64,000 nt of DNA from Prosapia bicincta (taxonomy: Eukaryota > Arthropoda > Insecta > Hemiptera > Cercopidae). Both the position numbers and the translations under genes were made by a program. A model generated the notes under the pieces. That model worked only from the letters and a program-made list of their open reading frames with translations, had not been told where the DNA came from and searched no databases. The stretch spans positions 3,384,501 to 3,448,500 of the forward strand of contig JBAIZL010000008.1 in NCBI GenBank assembly GCA_036971475.1. Direction: 5' to 3'. Shown here piece after piece: positions 53,547 through 64,000 of the stretch (position 1 is the stretch's first letter; each line of letters begins with the position of its first letter).

Positions 53547-54366
53547 GGGTAGACGGTATCTGGATGGGGGCAAGGGAGGTTGTGAGTGGAACAATGGCCT
53601 TTTATGACATCAGTTGAGTTTACGCCACCTTGTCAACCCTTGTTATCAGTCAACAATAGCTAAGCGTTAGCCCCCAGTCAAATGGATTTAGTCGCATATA
53701 CAAAATTCTTAGATAGACTACAGAAATTAAACATTAATAAATAGCTTACATTAAAAACTAACGTTTATATATCTACTAAACTTACTCAAATAATCAGTGT
53801 TGTTTCTGCTCAGGGCCGCAAAAAACATAAATTGGTTGACATCTGTAATAAAACTGCCCAATCAATTCATGAAATTAGCGGCCAGAGGGCCTTGTTCTCT
53901 TGAAGATTTTTTGTTGTTTTATACTTTTATAATTTTTTGTACATTTTTACATTTTCCTGTTAAAGAATGAATTTTTTAAGTTTATTTGGTTTTTTTCAAA
54001 ATCTTTTTATTTACATATTAGGCCTAGACGGGATAAAAATTGTTGACTGCATTTATGAAATCGATAAATAACTCCTCAGTTGTTGGATGAAGACTTCTCC
54101 AAGTGTATTCTGTGAGGTATGTCTCTATATTAGGAGAAGATATTTTACCTTTCAAATGACTATTTATATAGTGCAAGTCTAGTATTTCGGACAACCGATA
54201 GAGTTTATGGAATTTCCAAAATTAAAGTACCTAGAAGCATCTCGATGGGGGCTAACGCTTCATTACACAAAGGTTGACAGTAGTGTTTTATTACCCGTGA
54301 AAGGGTCATACAGTTTTATTGTTTTCTGTAGAACCTTACTTGCCCCCATTCAGATACCGTCTACCC
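53547..54366. mobile_element. 820-bp inverted-repeat DNA transposon, family uncertain
   Basis: Ends start GGGTAGACGGTATCTG on the left, and the complement of the right end reads the same, continuing as …atgggggcaag. A second inverted pair lies inside (aagcgttagcccc near 53660 against ggggctaacgctt near 54248). An exact 8-bp duplication is outside. No transposase is encoded. GG-type ends with 8-bp duplications would fit Merlin; hAT and P are other 8-bp families. Confidence 0.75.
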
Positions 54367-54374
54367 ACAGTACC

Positions 54375-57299
54375 TTATAGAGAAAGTGCTAAAGAGCACG
54401 GAAAAAATAATAAAACGTGGTTCTATCAAATTTATTTCTATTTATGGAATAAGTTCAGTTCTATTAGACCTCACTTCAACACATTACTTGTGTTCGAAAC
54501 TTTATAGAAACAAGGTTTTTTTTTATATAAACAGATCGCAAAATTATATTACATTACGACATACTTATAAATTATCCAGTTAGAATTGATTTCGTTAATA
54601 AAATAATAAAATTTACTAATGCAAATACATACAGCTCCACTGCCTGTCCGATCGCGCGGTCTCTACACCAGGTCGACACAGATTCCTCACCAACGTGGGT
54701 CACCACACGATACAACACAAGGTCCTACAGCCTCTAGCAGAAGTAATACTCACCTAACTCATTTATTAAGTGACTACGGCAGTAAATACTAAATAAAAAA
54801 ATATTTAACCTATTTTCTTTAATATTTCAACTGATCATAATCAAAATGTATCACTAGCTAGTGAAAAAAAAAAATTATAACATCAAATCCCAATAATTTA
54901 ATTTATCAAAGGAGTTTCGGTAGCAAGACATGATGAGTGGTAGCTATGCAAAATCTTAAATATATTTTTTATGATATCAGTCGCAGTAGGAGGACGTTTG
55001 AAGACCTCCGTGGCTACACAGTGTCTGTATGAAAACAATGACTGCGTTAAGATACGGGATCAAGGCTTTTGATGTTTGGACTTTGTGCAAGGAGAGGTTT
55101 GCCAGCGAAAAAGATCGTTGTTTGGTTAGGCGGACGTAAGGTGTTTTTCTTCTGAGAGACTGTTTTTATTTTAGGAAGACTGGCTGCTGACATATTTTTT
55201 TTACACAATTTACAATTTGGTTGATTTGAATCTACACAAATGAATGAATTACTAACTTAAAGAATTAGATAACTCAAGATTGATTAAAAAAACTTTACTT
55301 TAAAATAAAGTGATTTAAAAACTAACCTCTTATTAGTTAAACTTATAAACTAAGCTAGTTACAAGTGAATTAAGCCTAATTATAAATTGTTTTGATTGCA
55401 ATGATGTGATGTAGGAAGGGACCAGAGGAGAAGATGAGACATAACGAAGACAGAATTTACGAGGAGATAAGACATTAAAGGCTAGAAAAACTTCATAACG
55501 GAAATATAATAGCCTCTTTTTAAAACCCCTAAAACTTGCACAGCGTTCTTGACACCAGCATCTCGTGTTCTCCTTCTAACACAATGTGTTAGTACCCCTA
55601 TCGTGTAGGAGGGATTCAGGATTGATTGTTCATGCACCAAACTCTTGAAATCTTTCCATGGGTAATCGGAAGATAGCGAAAGGAAAATACGTTTACGCTA
55701 GAACCGGTGTCTAAGAACCATTATAGGTTCCAGGATCGTGTTCCCCTCGATGTTCTCCCTTTTCCAACCAGTATGTCGACCACATGACTGGCGACGACAT
55801 ACGTTTTTATAATCACCCAAGTGCCCAGAACAATAATCTGAAATGCAATTGCGTTAGGCTTTCTGTACTCAACCCCCTTTAGATCCCGTACTACAAGTGT
55901 AGAGAGGGTAGTACTACTTTTGTAGGTATCTTTCTAGTGAGTCTATGGGCGAAGTGTAGGGTAATGTACTTCTTGCTCTGCCTACTCGGAAGGAAAGTAA
56001 AGCAAAATGAGTTATTACTTCCCATTGAAAAGCAGAATGTACCTCTTTGTCACTTGCAATAGAACTGAGAAGCATCTATATAGCACGTTCTATTTAACAG
56101 TATTTAGATACACGTTAGAGAATGGGCTGCGTAATCAGCATGAAATACAGAAGTGATGACCTCGCAGGCTGACGTAGTATATGCCCTGAGTACCGCTGCT
56201 ATCATGCCGCTGTTTTATCCGGTTATAACGGTGTGTTTAACAAACGTGGGAAAAAATTAATTAAAGATGTATGAATGCGTCGAGATTTTTATTATATAAT
56301 GCGGTTTACATTAAAACGAAACTGAAGGTTAACAATTGGGAGGAAGTGGCAAAGAACCTTATTATTTCATGTACTTTAAATTGTTCGTAGGATAATCGAA
56401 AATAGTTTGTAAATTTGTTGTTATTAAATTCGATAGTTAGGGGGGGGATCCTACTTCTACAAATGTTTTTTTCTCCAAATACAAATATTTCACTGGTATT
56501 TTCTACATCAGAAATGCTGAAACTGTCGTTTCTTTCCCACACTCATTTCTTTCTTAATTCATTTCCTCGCTCATTTCCTAATTTAGATTCCTAACTGAAA
56601 TCCATCAGTGGGGCACTTGGCGCTTAGGTATAATTTGTGTATTCGTCGTCTAGAAAACATCAGACACTGTCCTCTATCCTCATCGGGGCCTAAATCACGC
56701 CTTACTGGTCCTAACTCTTAAACAATCCTATTAGCACGCTTCCGTGAACGCTCTATTTACATTTGCTTTTATTTAAACTATACATTAAAAATTAATAATA
56801 AGTAACAAAATAATTAATCCTTTTCCACAGGTCGATGTCTTTGAAAATGACCTATGAGCACCTACACCCTCCCCTCACCCGCAGCCCCAAGTGCCAGCTT
56901 ATAGAATTTGACCTGTAAATTCTTATTTAAGTTAAGGCTGTATTCACATTAGGTTTCACATATAAAACAATAATAACATAAACATATAGTAAAATGTTTC
57001 CTTACTGTTTTGCAATCACTTGTAAAAGTTCTTGAAAGCGAAGTACTTAGTGGAGAGCCACTTCTGTATGACCTAGTTAGAGTCCAAGAAGCTTTGGTAG
57101 ACATTACTCTACCTGGCCTCCTATTACATAGTGAAATGCATGATTTTCAGCGCCGATCGGGCTACCTGGGATAATCTGACAGTTTTGACAGCCGAATTGG
57201 AATTCACAAAAGCAAGGAAGCGTGGTAATGGCGTGTGCCCAACTGAGCATAGTAAAGTATGTACTTTACTAAAGTAAAGTAAAATAAAAACACACACAA
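54375..57299. other. mixed sequence, no recognised gene
   Basis: Several GC-richer patches (54630-54780, 55420-56250) without conserved frames may be old transposon fragments. No supported feature. Confidence 0.35.
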
Positions 57300-57835
57300 A
57301 ATAGCCTCCACATTTAAAAAACTCCATTACCGAATATCCTACAAAACAACAAACACGCTAAGAAAACATATACAACCTTTTCAAAAAGAAACTGACATAT
57401 ACAAACTCTCAGGTATTTTAAATTAACTTGCAACGATTGTCCCAACTATTACATCGGTCAAACCGGCAGGTCATTCTACACACGCTTCGATGAACACATT
57501 ACCCAAACAAAACAAACAAACCCTAAATCCAGCTACGCAAAACACCTAAATAACACCCAACACACATATACCGACATACACACTAATTTAAATATTCTAC
57601 ACACATTAAAACAGAGTAAAAAACTAACAACCTTAGAAAAATATGAAATCTACAAACACTACGCAACAGACAGGGAAAATATACTTAATGACCACACACA
57701 CTTCGAAGCCAATAGTCTTTTCAAATACATCACACAAGACGCCGACACCTCACCCAATGTCATAAATCCAACCCTGTCATAAATCCAACCCTGTCATACT
57801 GTTTGTAAAGAGCCAGGAGCCGCTACTAGAAGGTT
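57300..57835 (+). mobile_element. Penelope-like element, endonuclease end
   Basis: The plus strand reads YFKLTCNDCPNYYIGQTG and RSFYTRFDEH from 57414, then SYAKHLNN…HTYTDIHTNLNILH and LEKYEIYKHY to about 57770. This is another GIY-YIG endonuclease of a Penelope-like element, of a different subfamily from the copies at 19.7 and 41.8 kb. A one-base shift occurs just before YFKLTC (57410-57420). Only the 3' part is present. The tail contains aaacgatcgttttgaaacgc. A short direct repeat (ataaatccaaccctgtcat, at about 57762 and 57780) follows the frame. Confidence 0.75.
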
Positions 57836-58400
57836 AGCTTTTTAAAAAGAAACGATCGTTTTGAAACGCGTCAACAAGTAAGCAATTACGTATTCACTTA
57901 GTTAAGTAGTATAAAATTAGTGAGCATAGTAGATGATCAGCACTGGAATGACGTTAATTTTGCACACATTTAATTTCAGACATGTAACGGCTCGAATTCT
58001 AAAATAACATAATGAACTGTAACTAAGCCTACCGACTCTCGAACTTTTGAGATGCTAGCAGTTAATCTTGAATAATTATGGAGAGCCACTTATATATTAG
58101 GATGAATAATTTATCGTTTTTTTATGAAATTATTCAACCTAATAGACAAAATTAACCCGAAGACAAACTTAAAAGAATCCCACAGGGCAGTGAATCCGAA
58201 AATAGACCAATAACGGTACACCACGTGACAACGGAAATTCCACACAGCTCGCAGTCAACTACAACCCCCGGTCAGTGATGCTCGATAATGGAGATACTAT
58301 CAATCTTTGAAAGTTAACTCGCATAAATACCAAGTAAGAAATCTTGTTTAAGTACATATTAGGAAAATGATATGTATATATGGGGACATATATATATATA
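57836..58400. other. AT-rich DNA, no gene seen
   Basis: No supported feature. A short AT run occurs at 58388-58401. Confidence 0.4.
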
Positions 58401-58430
58401 TCAAATATGTTTTCCTGTTAGAATTATTTT

Positions 58431-58574
58431 TAAGATTAAATAATATACACTAATTACAGGAATAATTTATTGAATAATACACTCAAAGCTTTTCGTTGGT
58501 TTACATTACCAACATCCTCAGGAATTACAATACTAAAAATGACCAAAGTGTAATTAGTGTATATTATTTAATCT

Positions 58575-58576
<2 letters not shown>
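58431..58576. repeat. hairpin with 28-bp perfect arms beside (AT)n
   Basis: 58431-58458 and 58549-58576 are perfect inverted copies (taagattaaataatataca…). The spacer contains cattaccaacatcctcagg. An AT array follows directly. The spacer resembles terminal repeats of Penelope-like elements (inference). Confidence 0.8.

Positions 58577-58670
<94 letters not shown>
58577..58670. repeat. (AT)n microsatellite
   Basis: Two AT arrays separated by a single tac interruption near 58616. Confidence 0.95.
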
Positions 58671-58673
<3 letters not shown>

Positions 58674-59844
58674 AGAGTGTGAAATAATAGGAATGAAACA
58701 GTGAAGGCGTTTCCAGTAAAGCCTTACAGAAGATTATACATACCTCAGTGCTGAGATTAGAGCGAAGTTAAGCAACCAAGGGACACCCCAAGTACATATA
58801 GTAAAAGTGATAAGTAAATACAAGAAAACAGTGTTGCAAAGTTAAAAAATATATGTGTGTGAGTGTGAGTGTGTGTGTGAAATAATTTAAATATTTTAAA
58901 GAGTGTGGTGCAAATATATATACTATATTATGTAGTATATAGTAATACATATATACTATATATTACTACGAACGATTTGGTTTAACATTATAAATCAAGT
59001 CCAGTAATATAAAATGCTGACTTCTGGCTTTTTTTTTATTTCATCATTGTTACATAAACAAAATCATTTGGAAAAACTGATACATTCTTTACACAACTTA
59101 AGTACAATAAAGGAGTTAAGAAATATATTCATTTGATTATGCTATATATACAAAATAAAAATACCATTGTATTTTTCTGAAACTGAATATGGTAAAATTT
59201 CTTGTTGAGACAATTTATGACCTCGGGGCTGAGTAGACTAATTTGCCCTCGGAGCTGGGGAGACGCCACTGAGATGCATGATCCAATCGTCGACTAGACG
59301 CACAGCCCTGCCCAGGGGATTAAAACATCTATTGTACATAAATAACATCCATTATAATTTATCAAATATTAAAAAAAATAGCTTTCCAGTGTTTTTGAAG
59401 CGGCATTCACATTTTATTACACAAAGTTACAATTATATTGCTTATGTTATCAGTGTTTAAATGTGTATAGCAAACAGTACTAGGCCTACCTCGTAACAAG
59501 ATGTTCTTATTGAAGGAATGAAAGTCAGTGAATCATAACTAAAAATATCTTTCCTGGTCGTCATTTAGGTCAGATATAACTGGACTTGTGATTTTTTGCG
59601 ACCCACCTAGTCCCGTCTTTATTAATTGTTTTATTCTACAATATTAGAGAGATATTCAAGAAAAATGAAATTTTATCAACTACTTAATTAATAAAAGTAG
59701 AGCGTAGGAGATACATATTTTCTTTAAAGAATAAAAGATACAGGGTTTTGGTTTTCGAATAATGTGTTTCTGAAATACTTCATCTTTAGTAAATTATTAA
59801 TTTAAAATCTTGTAAAATGTCTGTTAACTTCGTTATTTGTGTGT
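58671..59844. other. no recognised gene; contains a 5S-rRNA-like fragment
   Basis: At 58763-58776 cgaagttaagcaac equals a conserved stretch of 5S rRNA (box A region). A GC-richer patch lies at 59220-59330. The rest is AT-rich. Confidence 0.35.
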
Positions 59845-59860
59845 ATCTTCAATTTGATTT
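59845..59860. repeat. 16-bp target site duplication of LINE (3' side)
   Basis: atcttcaatttgattt, repeated exactly at 63900-63915. It is followed by more T, the copy of the poly(A) tail. Confidence 0.9.
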
Positions 59861-59938
59861 TTTTTTCTTAACTTGGGAGCGTGTTTTAACCTGCCCAAAG
59901 CACTGCTACCTTAAGGTATATTGTCTTACCTCCCTGAT

Positions 59939-62900
59939 CTAGTCAAATAGCCCCTTCCCTCTTACCAGGTTTAGGAGTTTTCTGACTAGTGTTTTACCTT
60001 CAGCATTCTCTTCCAGAGCTCTGTTATCTCCAAAGAGGTTGAAGCGCCTCTCGGTAAGTGCTTCACATCTATAAATGATGTGTGTGGCGGTCTCCAGTTC
60101 TTGCCCGCATAATCTGCACACTGGTTCATCTTTGTAGATACCCATTTTATGCAGATGTGTCCTTAGTCCACCGTGTCCCGTGAGTAGACCTGTGGCTATC
60201 CTCAGTTCCTGCCTAGACAGATAGATGAGACTCTTCTGCAGCCCCAAGGAAGGTTTCCTAAGGGCTAGCTTACTGTGTCTCATCCCTTCAGCCCTGATAC
60301 AGTGCTCACAGTGTCTTTCAGCCATCCACCTTCGCACTGCCATCTTGACCATGGATTTGGAAATACCTACCGCAGGCTCCGGTCCAATCAGGGGAGTCGA
60401 AGACCCCTCTCTGGCCAGCGCATCTGCGGCTTCATTTCCAAGTATTCCCCTATGCCCTGGCACCCAACCTATCTTGATTTGATTGTGCCTTACCAAGGCT
60501 TGTAGGTTATTTTGGCACTCCCTGACTATGGCCGAGGTGACCACATGTCCGTTTAGTGCCTTAATTGCTGCCTGACTGTCGGAGAAAATAGCAATCCGGG
60601 TCCCGTGTGTTCCCCTTCTCGCTATCTCTCCCAGACAGGCATTTATAGCATATATTTCGGCCTGAAAGACAGAGGTATGCCTCCCCAAGGAAAAAAGTAA
60701 TTTTACCCTTGGGTTTTTACAATACACCCCCGCTCCTGTGCCGAAGTCTATCTTGGAGCCATCTGTGTACGAGATTTGAGCTCCCGATGTTAATGTCCCT
60801 GACCATTCCATCATAGTATGGTGGGCCTGGTCAGGTGCAAACGTTCGAGTAATGTGGTCGCTGCCCATTTCCAAGACGGGTTCTTTGACCACGCACTCAA
60901 TACTCATATGTCCCGAAACATCTGGGAGGTTAGCCCAGTTGTTCGAGTTGCGCAATCTCCATGCCGCCAGCCTTGCCTCTCCCCTAAGGACAAGCTCAAG
61001 GGGGGGGGGGAGGTTAAGCATTACTTCCATTGCTACACCAGGTGTAGTTGGCATCGCTCCCAGTGTGCACAGATAAGCCAATCTCTGGATAGAGCTCAGT
61101 TGAGCTCTTGTGCCAATCTCTGGATAGAGCTCAGTTGAGCTCTTGTCTGTGCCTGGTTGGCCTTTGTCCACCACACCAGAGCACCATAGGTAATCATAGG
61201 TCTTATCACCCTCAGATACATCCAGTGCATCATTGATGGCTTCAGTCCCCATTTCTTACCCACCATTCTTCTCACTGTCATCAGTGCCCTTTTGGCCCTG
61301 TTAACTGTCCTCTCAAGATGTGGGTTTCAGGTTAGTTTCCTGTCCAGAGTAACTCCCAGGTACTTCACCTCCCCCACAAACTCAAAGTATTCACCAAAAC
61401 AAGCGAGGCATCCTGGTGCTCAGATCTTTTCGCTGTCTGGTGAAGTTAATAAGAGCAGTCTTTTTCGGATTTACCCTAAGGTTCTCCTTATTACACCACT
61501 CTTCAATCAGTCGTAGAGGATTTCTGATTACCTCAAGGACTGTATCAGGGAATCTGCCCAGGATCAGAACAACTATGTCGTCCGCATATCCCAGGCAGAA
61601 GTACCCCTGTTCATTCAGGAGTTCAATAAGGTTGTCAACCACTAGGCACCACAACAGAGGAGAGAGAACCTCCTCCTGTGCACAGCCCAGACTTGTCTCC
61701 GCCCTTCTGACCTCCCCTGCCACCTCTACAGAAATGCTTCTGTTTGTTAACATGGAACTTATCCAACCACAAGTGGTCGCATCCACTCCATGACGTCTTG
61801 CACCACTTACCATCGTTTCCACTGAGGGGTTATTGAAAGCCCCTTCAATGTCGAGGAAGGCACCTATGGCACAACCTTTCTTAGCGATCATATGCTCAAT
61901 CCTACCAACCACTTGATGGAGAGCTCCCTCGCAGGATTTCCCCGGTTGATAAGCATACTGGTTCCAATGCAGTGGTTTTATGGCCAAAGCACTCCCCCTA
62001 ATATGCCTATCAACCAGTTTTTCAAGTCCCTTAAGAACAAAGGACATGAGTGTAATAGGTCTGTATCCTTTCCCTTCCGATTGGTTACCGGTGGGCTTAG
62101 GTATAAAGACCACCTTACTAGATTTCCAGGCTGCCGGCACATGCCCTAGAGCAATGCTTAGCCTGTATAATTTAGTAAGTACCAGCACCAGCATATCCAT
62201 TCCCTGCTGCAGCAGCACAGGATAGATCCCATCTGGACCTGGAGATTTGTAGGGTTTAAATGTGCCAATAGCCCATCTTACCCTTTGTGAAGTTACTATC
62301 CTGCTTGCCACTTCCCAGTCCTCCCTCTTACCATGTCTTGTGGAGAGTTTGACAACTGGTTCAGTGTCTGCTCCTCCAAGTTTCCTCAGAGTACTGGAAG
62401 GGAAATGTGTTCTGATTAATTCTTCCACAGTTTCCCCTGCAGTTTTTGTTACATTTCCCAGTGGGGTTCTTAGCATCCCCACCGGGTTAACTGGGTCCTT
62501 AGAGAGCACTTTATGCAGTCGTGCCCCTTCCCGAGTTTTGTCAATCTCTTGACAAAACTCCTTCCAGGACTTCCTGCGTGCTTCTCTAATTGCCCTGTTG
62601 TATTCGGTTAGTGTTTTCCTATACTGGTCCCACTCCCCGTTCTTTTTTGCTCTATTAAAGAGTCTCCTGGTGGTCTTCCGAAGTTTGGCTGGCTTCTTCT
62701 TCCACCATGACGGATCCCCTACTTTTCTCCCCTCACTGAGAGGGCAGTTATCAGTAAAGGATTCTACTATAGCCTCGCCAACCAATGTGGCAGAGTCTTC
62801 TAGCTCTCTCCTCCCACCATACTCCAATCCCGCCTCCTCAATCCGAACACCCAGGTCCCTCCTGTAGGAGTCCCAGTCTGTTCTTCTTGGATCCCTGGTT

Positions 62901-63598
62901 GGCCGAAGCATGGCTGGATTTAGGGAGATATCATACCTAATATGTCTGTGGTCAGAAGAAGATGGTTCATCCGACACATGCCAGTTTAGTACATACCTAG
63001 CCATCTGATTCGATGCCACCGTAATGTCCAGGACCTCCTGTCTGGCCCTAGTGACAAACGTCGGCTCTTCCCCCTGATTTAAGACTAGTAAATTCTTAGA
63101 GCTAAGATAAGCTAAAAGTTCCTCACCTCTAGTGTTGGTACCTGTACTTCCCCACGAAGTGTGATGGGAGTTAGCATCCATCCCCACCAGCAGCTCCTCA
63201 TCCACAGCCCCGCAGTGCTCGACTAGCCTCCTCAGCTCTTGTGTTGGTAGAGCCCCCGCGTAGTCAAAGGGGAGATATGCAGTGGCCAGGTTCCGCCTCT
63301 TCTTCCCCCCCCCCTCCGCCCGCATCTCCACCTTCACTGCTATCAAGTCCCTGCAGCAGAAGTCCGTTAGTACAAAAGCACTCAACCCCCTCCTAACCAG
63401 GATACACGTCCTGGGAACACCGGAGTCCTTATCGTACAACAACTTACCTCCAGATGTCGCCAGCCCGCATATTCGTCCTCCAGAAATCCATGGCTCCTGG
63501 ATGAGAACCAAGTCCACCTCTCCCCTGTCCAGCATCCTACACACGACAGCACTAGCCGCCCTGCTATGCTGTAGGTTCACTTGGAGGGTCTTGATCAT
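59939..63598 (-). pseudogene. LINE ORF2: AP endonuclease, reverse transcriptase, RNase H, zinc knuckle
   Basis: Starting MIKTLQVNLQHSRAAS, the first 220 residues form the apurinic-type endonuclease (LIQEPW, GMDANSHHTSWGS, SSDHRHI). The reverse transcriptase has PYKSPGPDGIYPVLLQQ, GAFLDIEGAFNN (motif A) and LGYADDIVVL (catalytic YADD). The frame breaks near 61425 and resumes as GEVKYLGVTLDRKL with one stop. It breaks again at a 35-bp duplication and resumes with RNase H (ISYTDGSKID, IAIFSDSQAAIKAL, GWVPGHRGILGNEAADALA) and a final CRLCGQELETATHIIYRC knuckle. Domain order is that of I-group LINEs. Confidence 0.9.
61078..61147. repeat. 35-bp tandem duplication inside LINE ORF2
   Basis: 61078-61112 and 61113-61147 are identical (gccaatctctggatagag…ctcttgt). 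Thirty-five is not a multiple of three, so it shifts the frame between reverse transcriptase and RNase H. Confidence 0.95.
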
Positions 63599-63676
63599 TG
63601 TTATGCTTACTTAGCAGATGCCTGGGTACGCAGAGCAGCCCCATGACTAGACATCGTGCTCAACTCTACAGCCACT

Positions 63677-63899
63677 TCACTGGATTCTGCAGTCGGCAGC
63701 TTGACAGCCGCCCCCGCACCCCCCAGTGATGGTTGCCGTTGACACATCTGCTACAGACTCACGGTTTGCCGTCTCATTAGCTCCCGCTGTCTGTGCAGTC
63801 TCAAAATCAATTCTTTTACTTACTTGGTCCATTAACGTCCCACGAGTATGGGGGAAATAACGGTCGACCAGAGCAGAGCCCCCACTGCCCTGGCAAGAC
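63677..63899 (-). pseudogene. LINE ORF1 fragment
   Basis: About 74 codons remain open (CQGSGGSALVDRYFPHTRG…) between the 5' edge of the LINE and ORF2. No CCHC knuckle is visible. An apparent ATG at the edge uses bases of the flanking duplication and is probably not a real start. Confidence 0.45.
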
Positions 63900-63915
63900 A
63901 TCTTCAATTTGATTT
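63900..63915. repeat. 16-bp target site duplication of LINE (5' side)
   Basis: Same atcttcaatttgattt as at 59845-59860. Confidence 0.9.
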
Positions 63916-64000
63916 ACAAGTATACAGTATTATTTAGTAACATGTAAGATCTCAATGTAGAGCTTATTTTGATATTTATTGAGGTCATTTCTGAACAGAT

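Larger units (their letters stand above)
59861..63899 (-). mobile_element. I-group (LOA/R1-like) LINE with poly(A) tail
   Basis: 4,039 bp between exact 16-bp duplications. The minus-strand 3' end carries the A tail (T run at 59858-59866) and a short 3' UTR. The 5' end cuts into ORF1, of which only some 80 residues remain (63677-63899), without zinc knuckles. Then comes a nearly complete ORF2. Lesions in ORF2 are few (one frameshift, one stop, one 35-bp duplication), so the copy is fairly young. Confidence 0.9.

Noticed and set aside
60225..63614. many plus-strand frames of 70-125 residues
   Set aside because: Antisense shadows of the minus-strand LINE ORF2.
63899..63907. ATG of an ORF1 at the LINE edge
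   Set aside because: The codon spans the target duplication border, so it is a product of insertion and not a real start.

Overview
The window is AT-rich animal DNA, most likely from an insect or other arthropod. The evidence is the transposon mix (Polinton/Maverick, Penelope-like, I-group LINEs, hAT, mariner/Tigger), long gene-poor AT stretches, (AT)n microsatellites, and the virus-like gene set of the central element. I see no bacterial-style operons, tRNA genes or complete host gene. The only host coding I can suggest is two short candidate terminal exons (743-868 on -, 4702-4839 on +).

Region by region. 1-20,347: AT-rich sequence with two non-autonomous hAT elements (2,847-3,872 and 5,661-6,242, both with exact 8-bp target duplications), two mariner-type relics (about 8.3-8.85 kb and 12,694-13,565), a Tigger/pogo relic (18,569-19,515), an (AT)n-flanked hairpin (11.5-12.0 kb) and two inverted 3' ends of Penelope-like elements (19.65-20.29 kb).

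20,354-41,009: a complete Polinton/Maverick (adintovirus-like) of 20,656 bp, with 564-bp terminal inverted repeats that look almost identical, AG...CT ends and a perfect 6-bp target duplication (gacttc). It carries, in order: an IAP-type RING protein; a long non-coding arm with repeats; a zinc-binding-like protein; a protein with a paralogue further right; an acidic minus-strand protein with a cyclin-docking-like motif; protein-primed DNA polymerase B; integrase with chromodomain; FtsK/HerA-type packaging ATPase; the second paralogue; a collagen/tail-fibre-like protein; a BIR protein; a small protein; a PLA2-domain protein; an adenain-like protease; penton (minor capsid); a small ORF; the major capsid protein; and three proteins of unknown function. 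Every core replication, integration and virion gene is open, so the copy looks recent and possibly competent. TATA boxes lie about 55-110 bp before many start codons.

The best candidate for something undescribed is in the virion module. The protease frame has no ATG. It overlaps the end of the PLA2 frame in the -1 register, and a textbook A_AAA_AAC slippery heptamer with a 9-nt spacer and a short stem sits at the overlap. This suggests programmed -1 frameshifting to make a PLA2-protease fusion. The IAP functions (BIR and RING) are split into two genes 13 kb apart. One paralogue is bracketed by an inverted pair of long hairpins.

41,016-64,000: a Penelope-like relic (41.7-42.84 kb), gene-poor DNA, a 5'-truncated LINE with 14-bp target duplication (46,703-49,327), a small TA-flanked MITE (49,885-50,195), (AT)n arrays, an 820-bp inverted-repeat element with 8-bp target duplication (53,547-54,366), another Penelope endonuclease fragment (57.3-57.8 kb), a microsatellite-flanked hairpin (58.4-58.7 kb), and a 4-kb LINE with 16-bp target duplication and a nearly complete but broken ORF2 (59,861-63,899).
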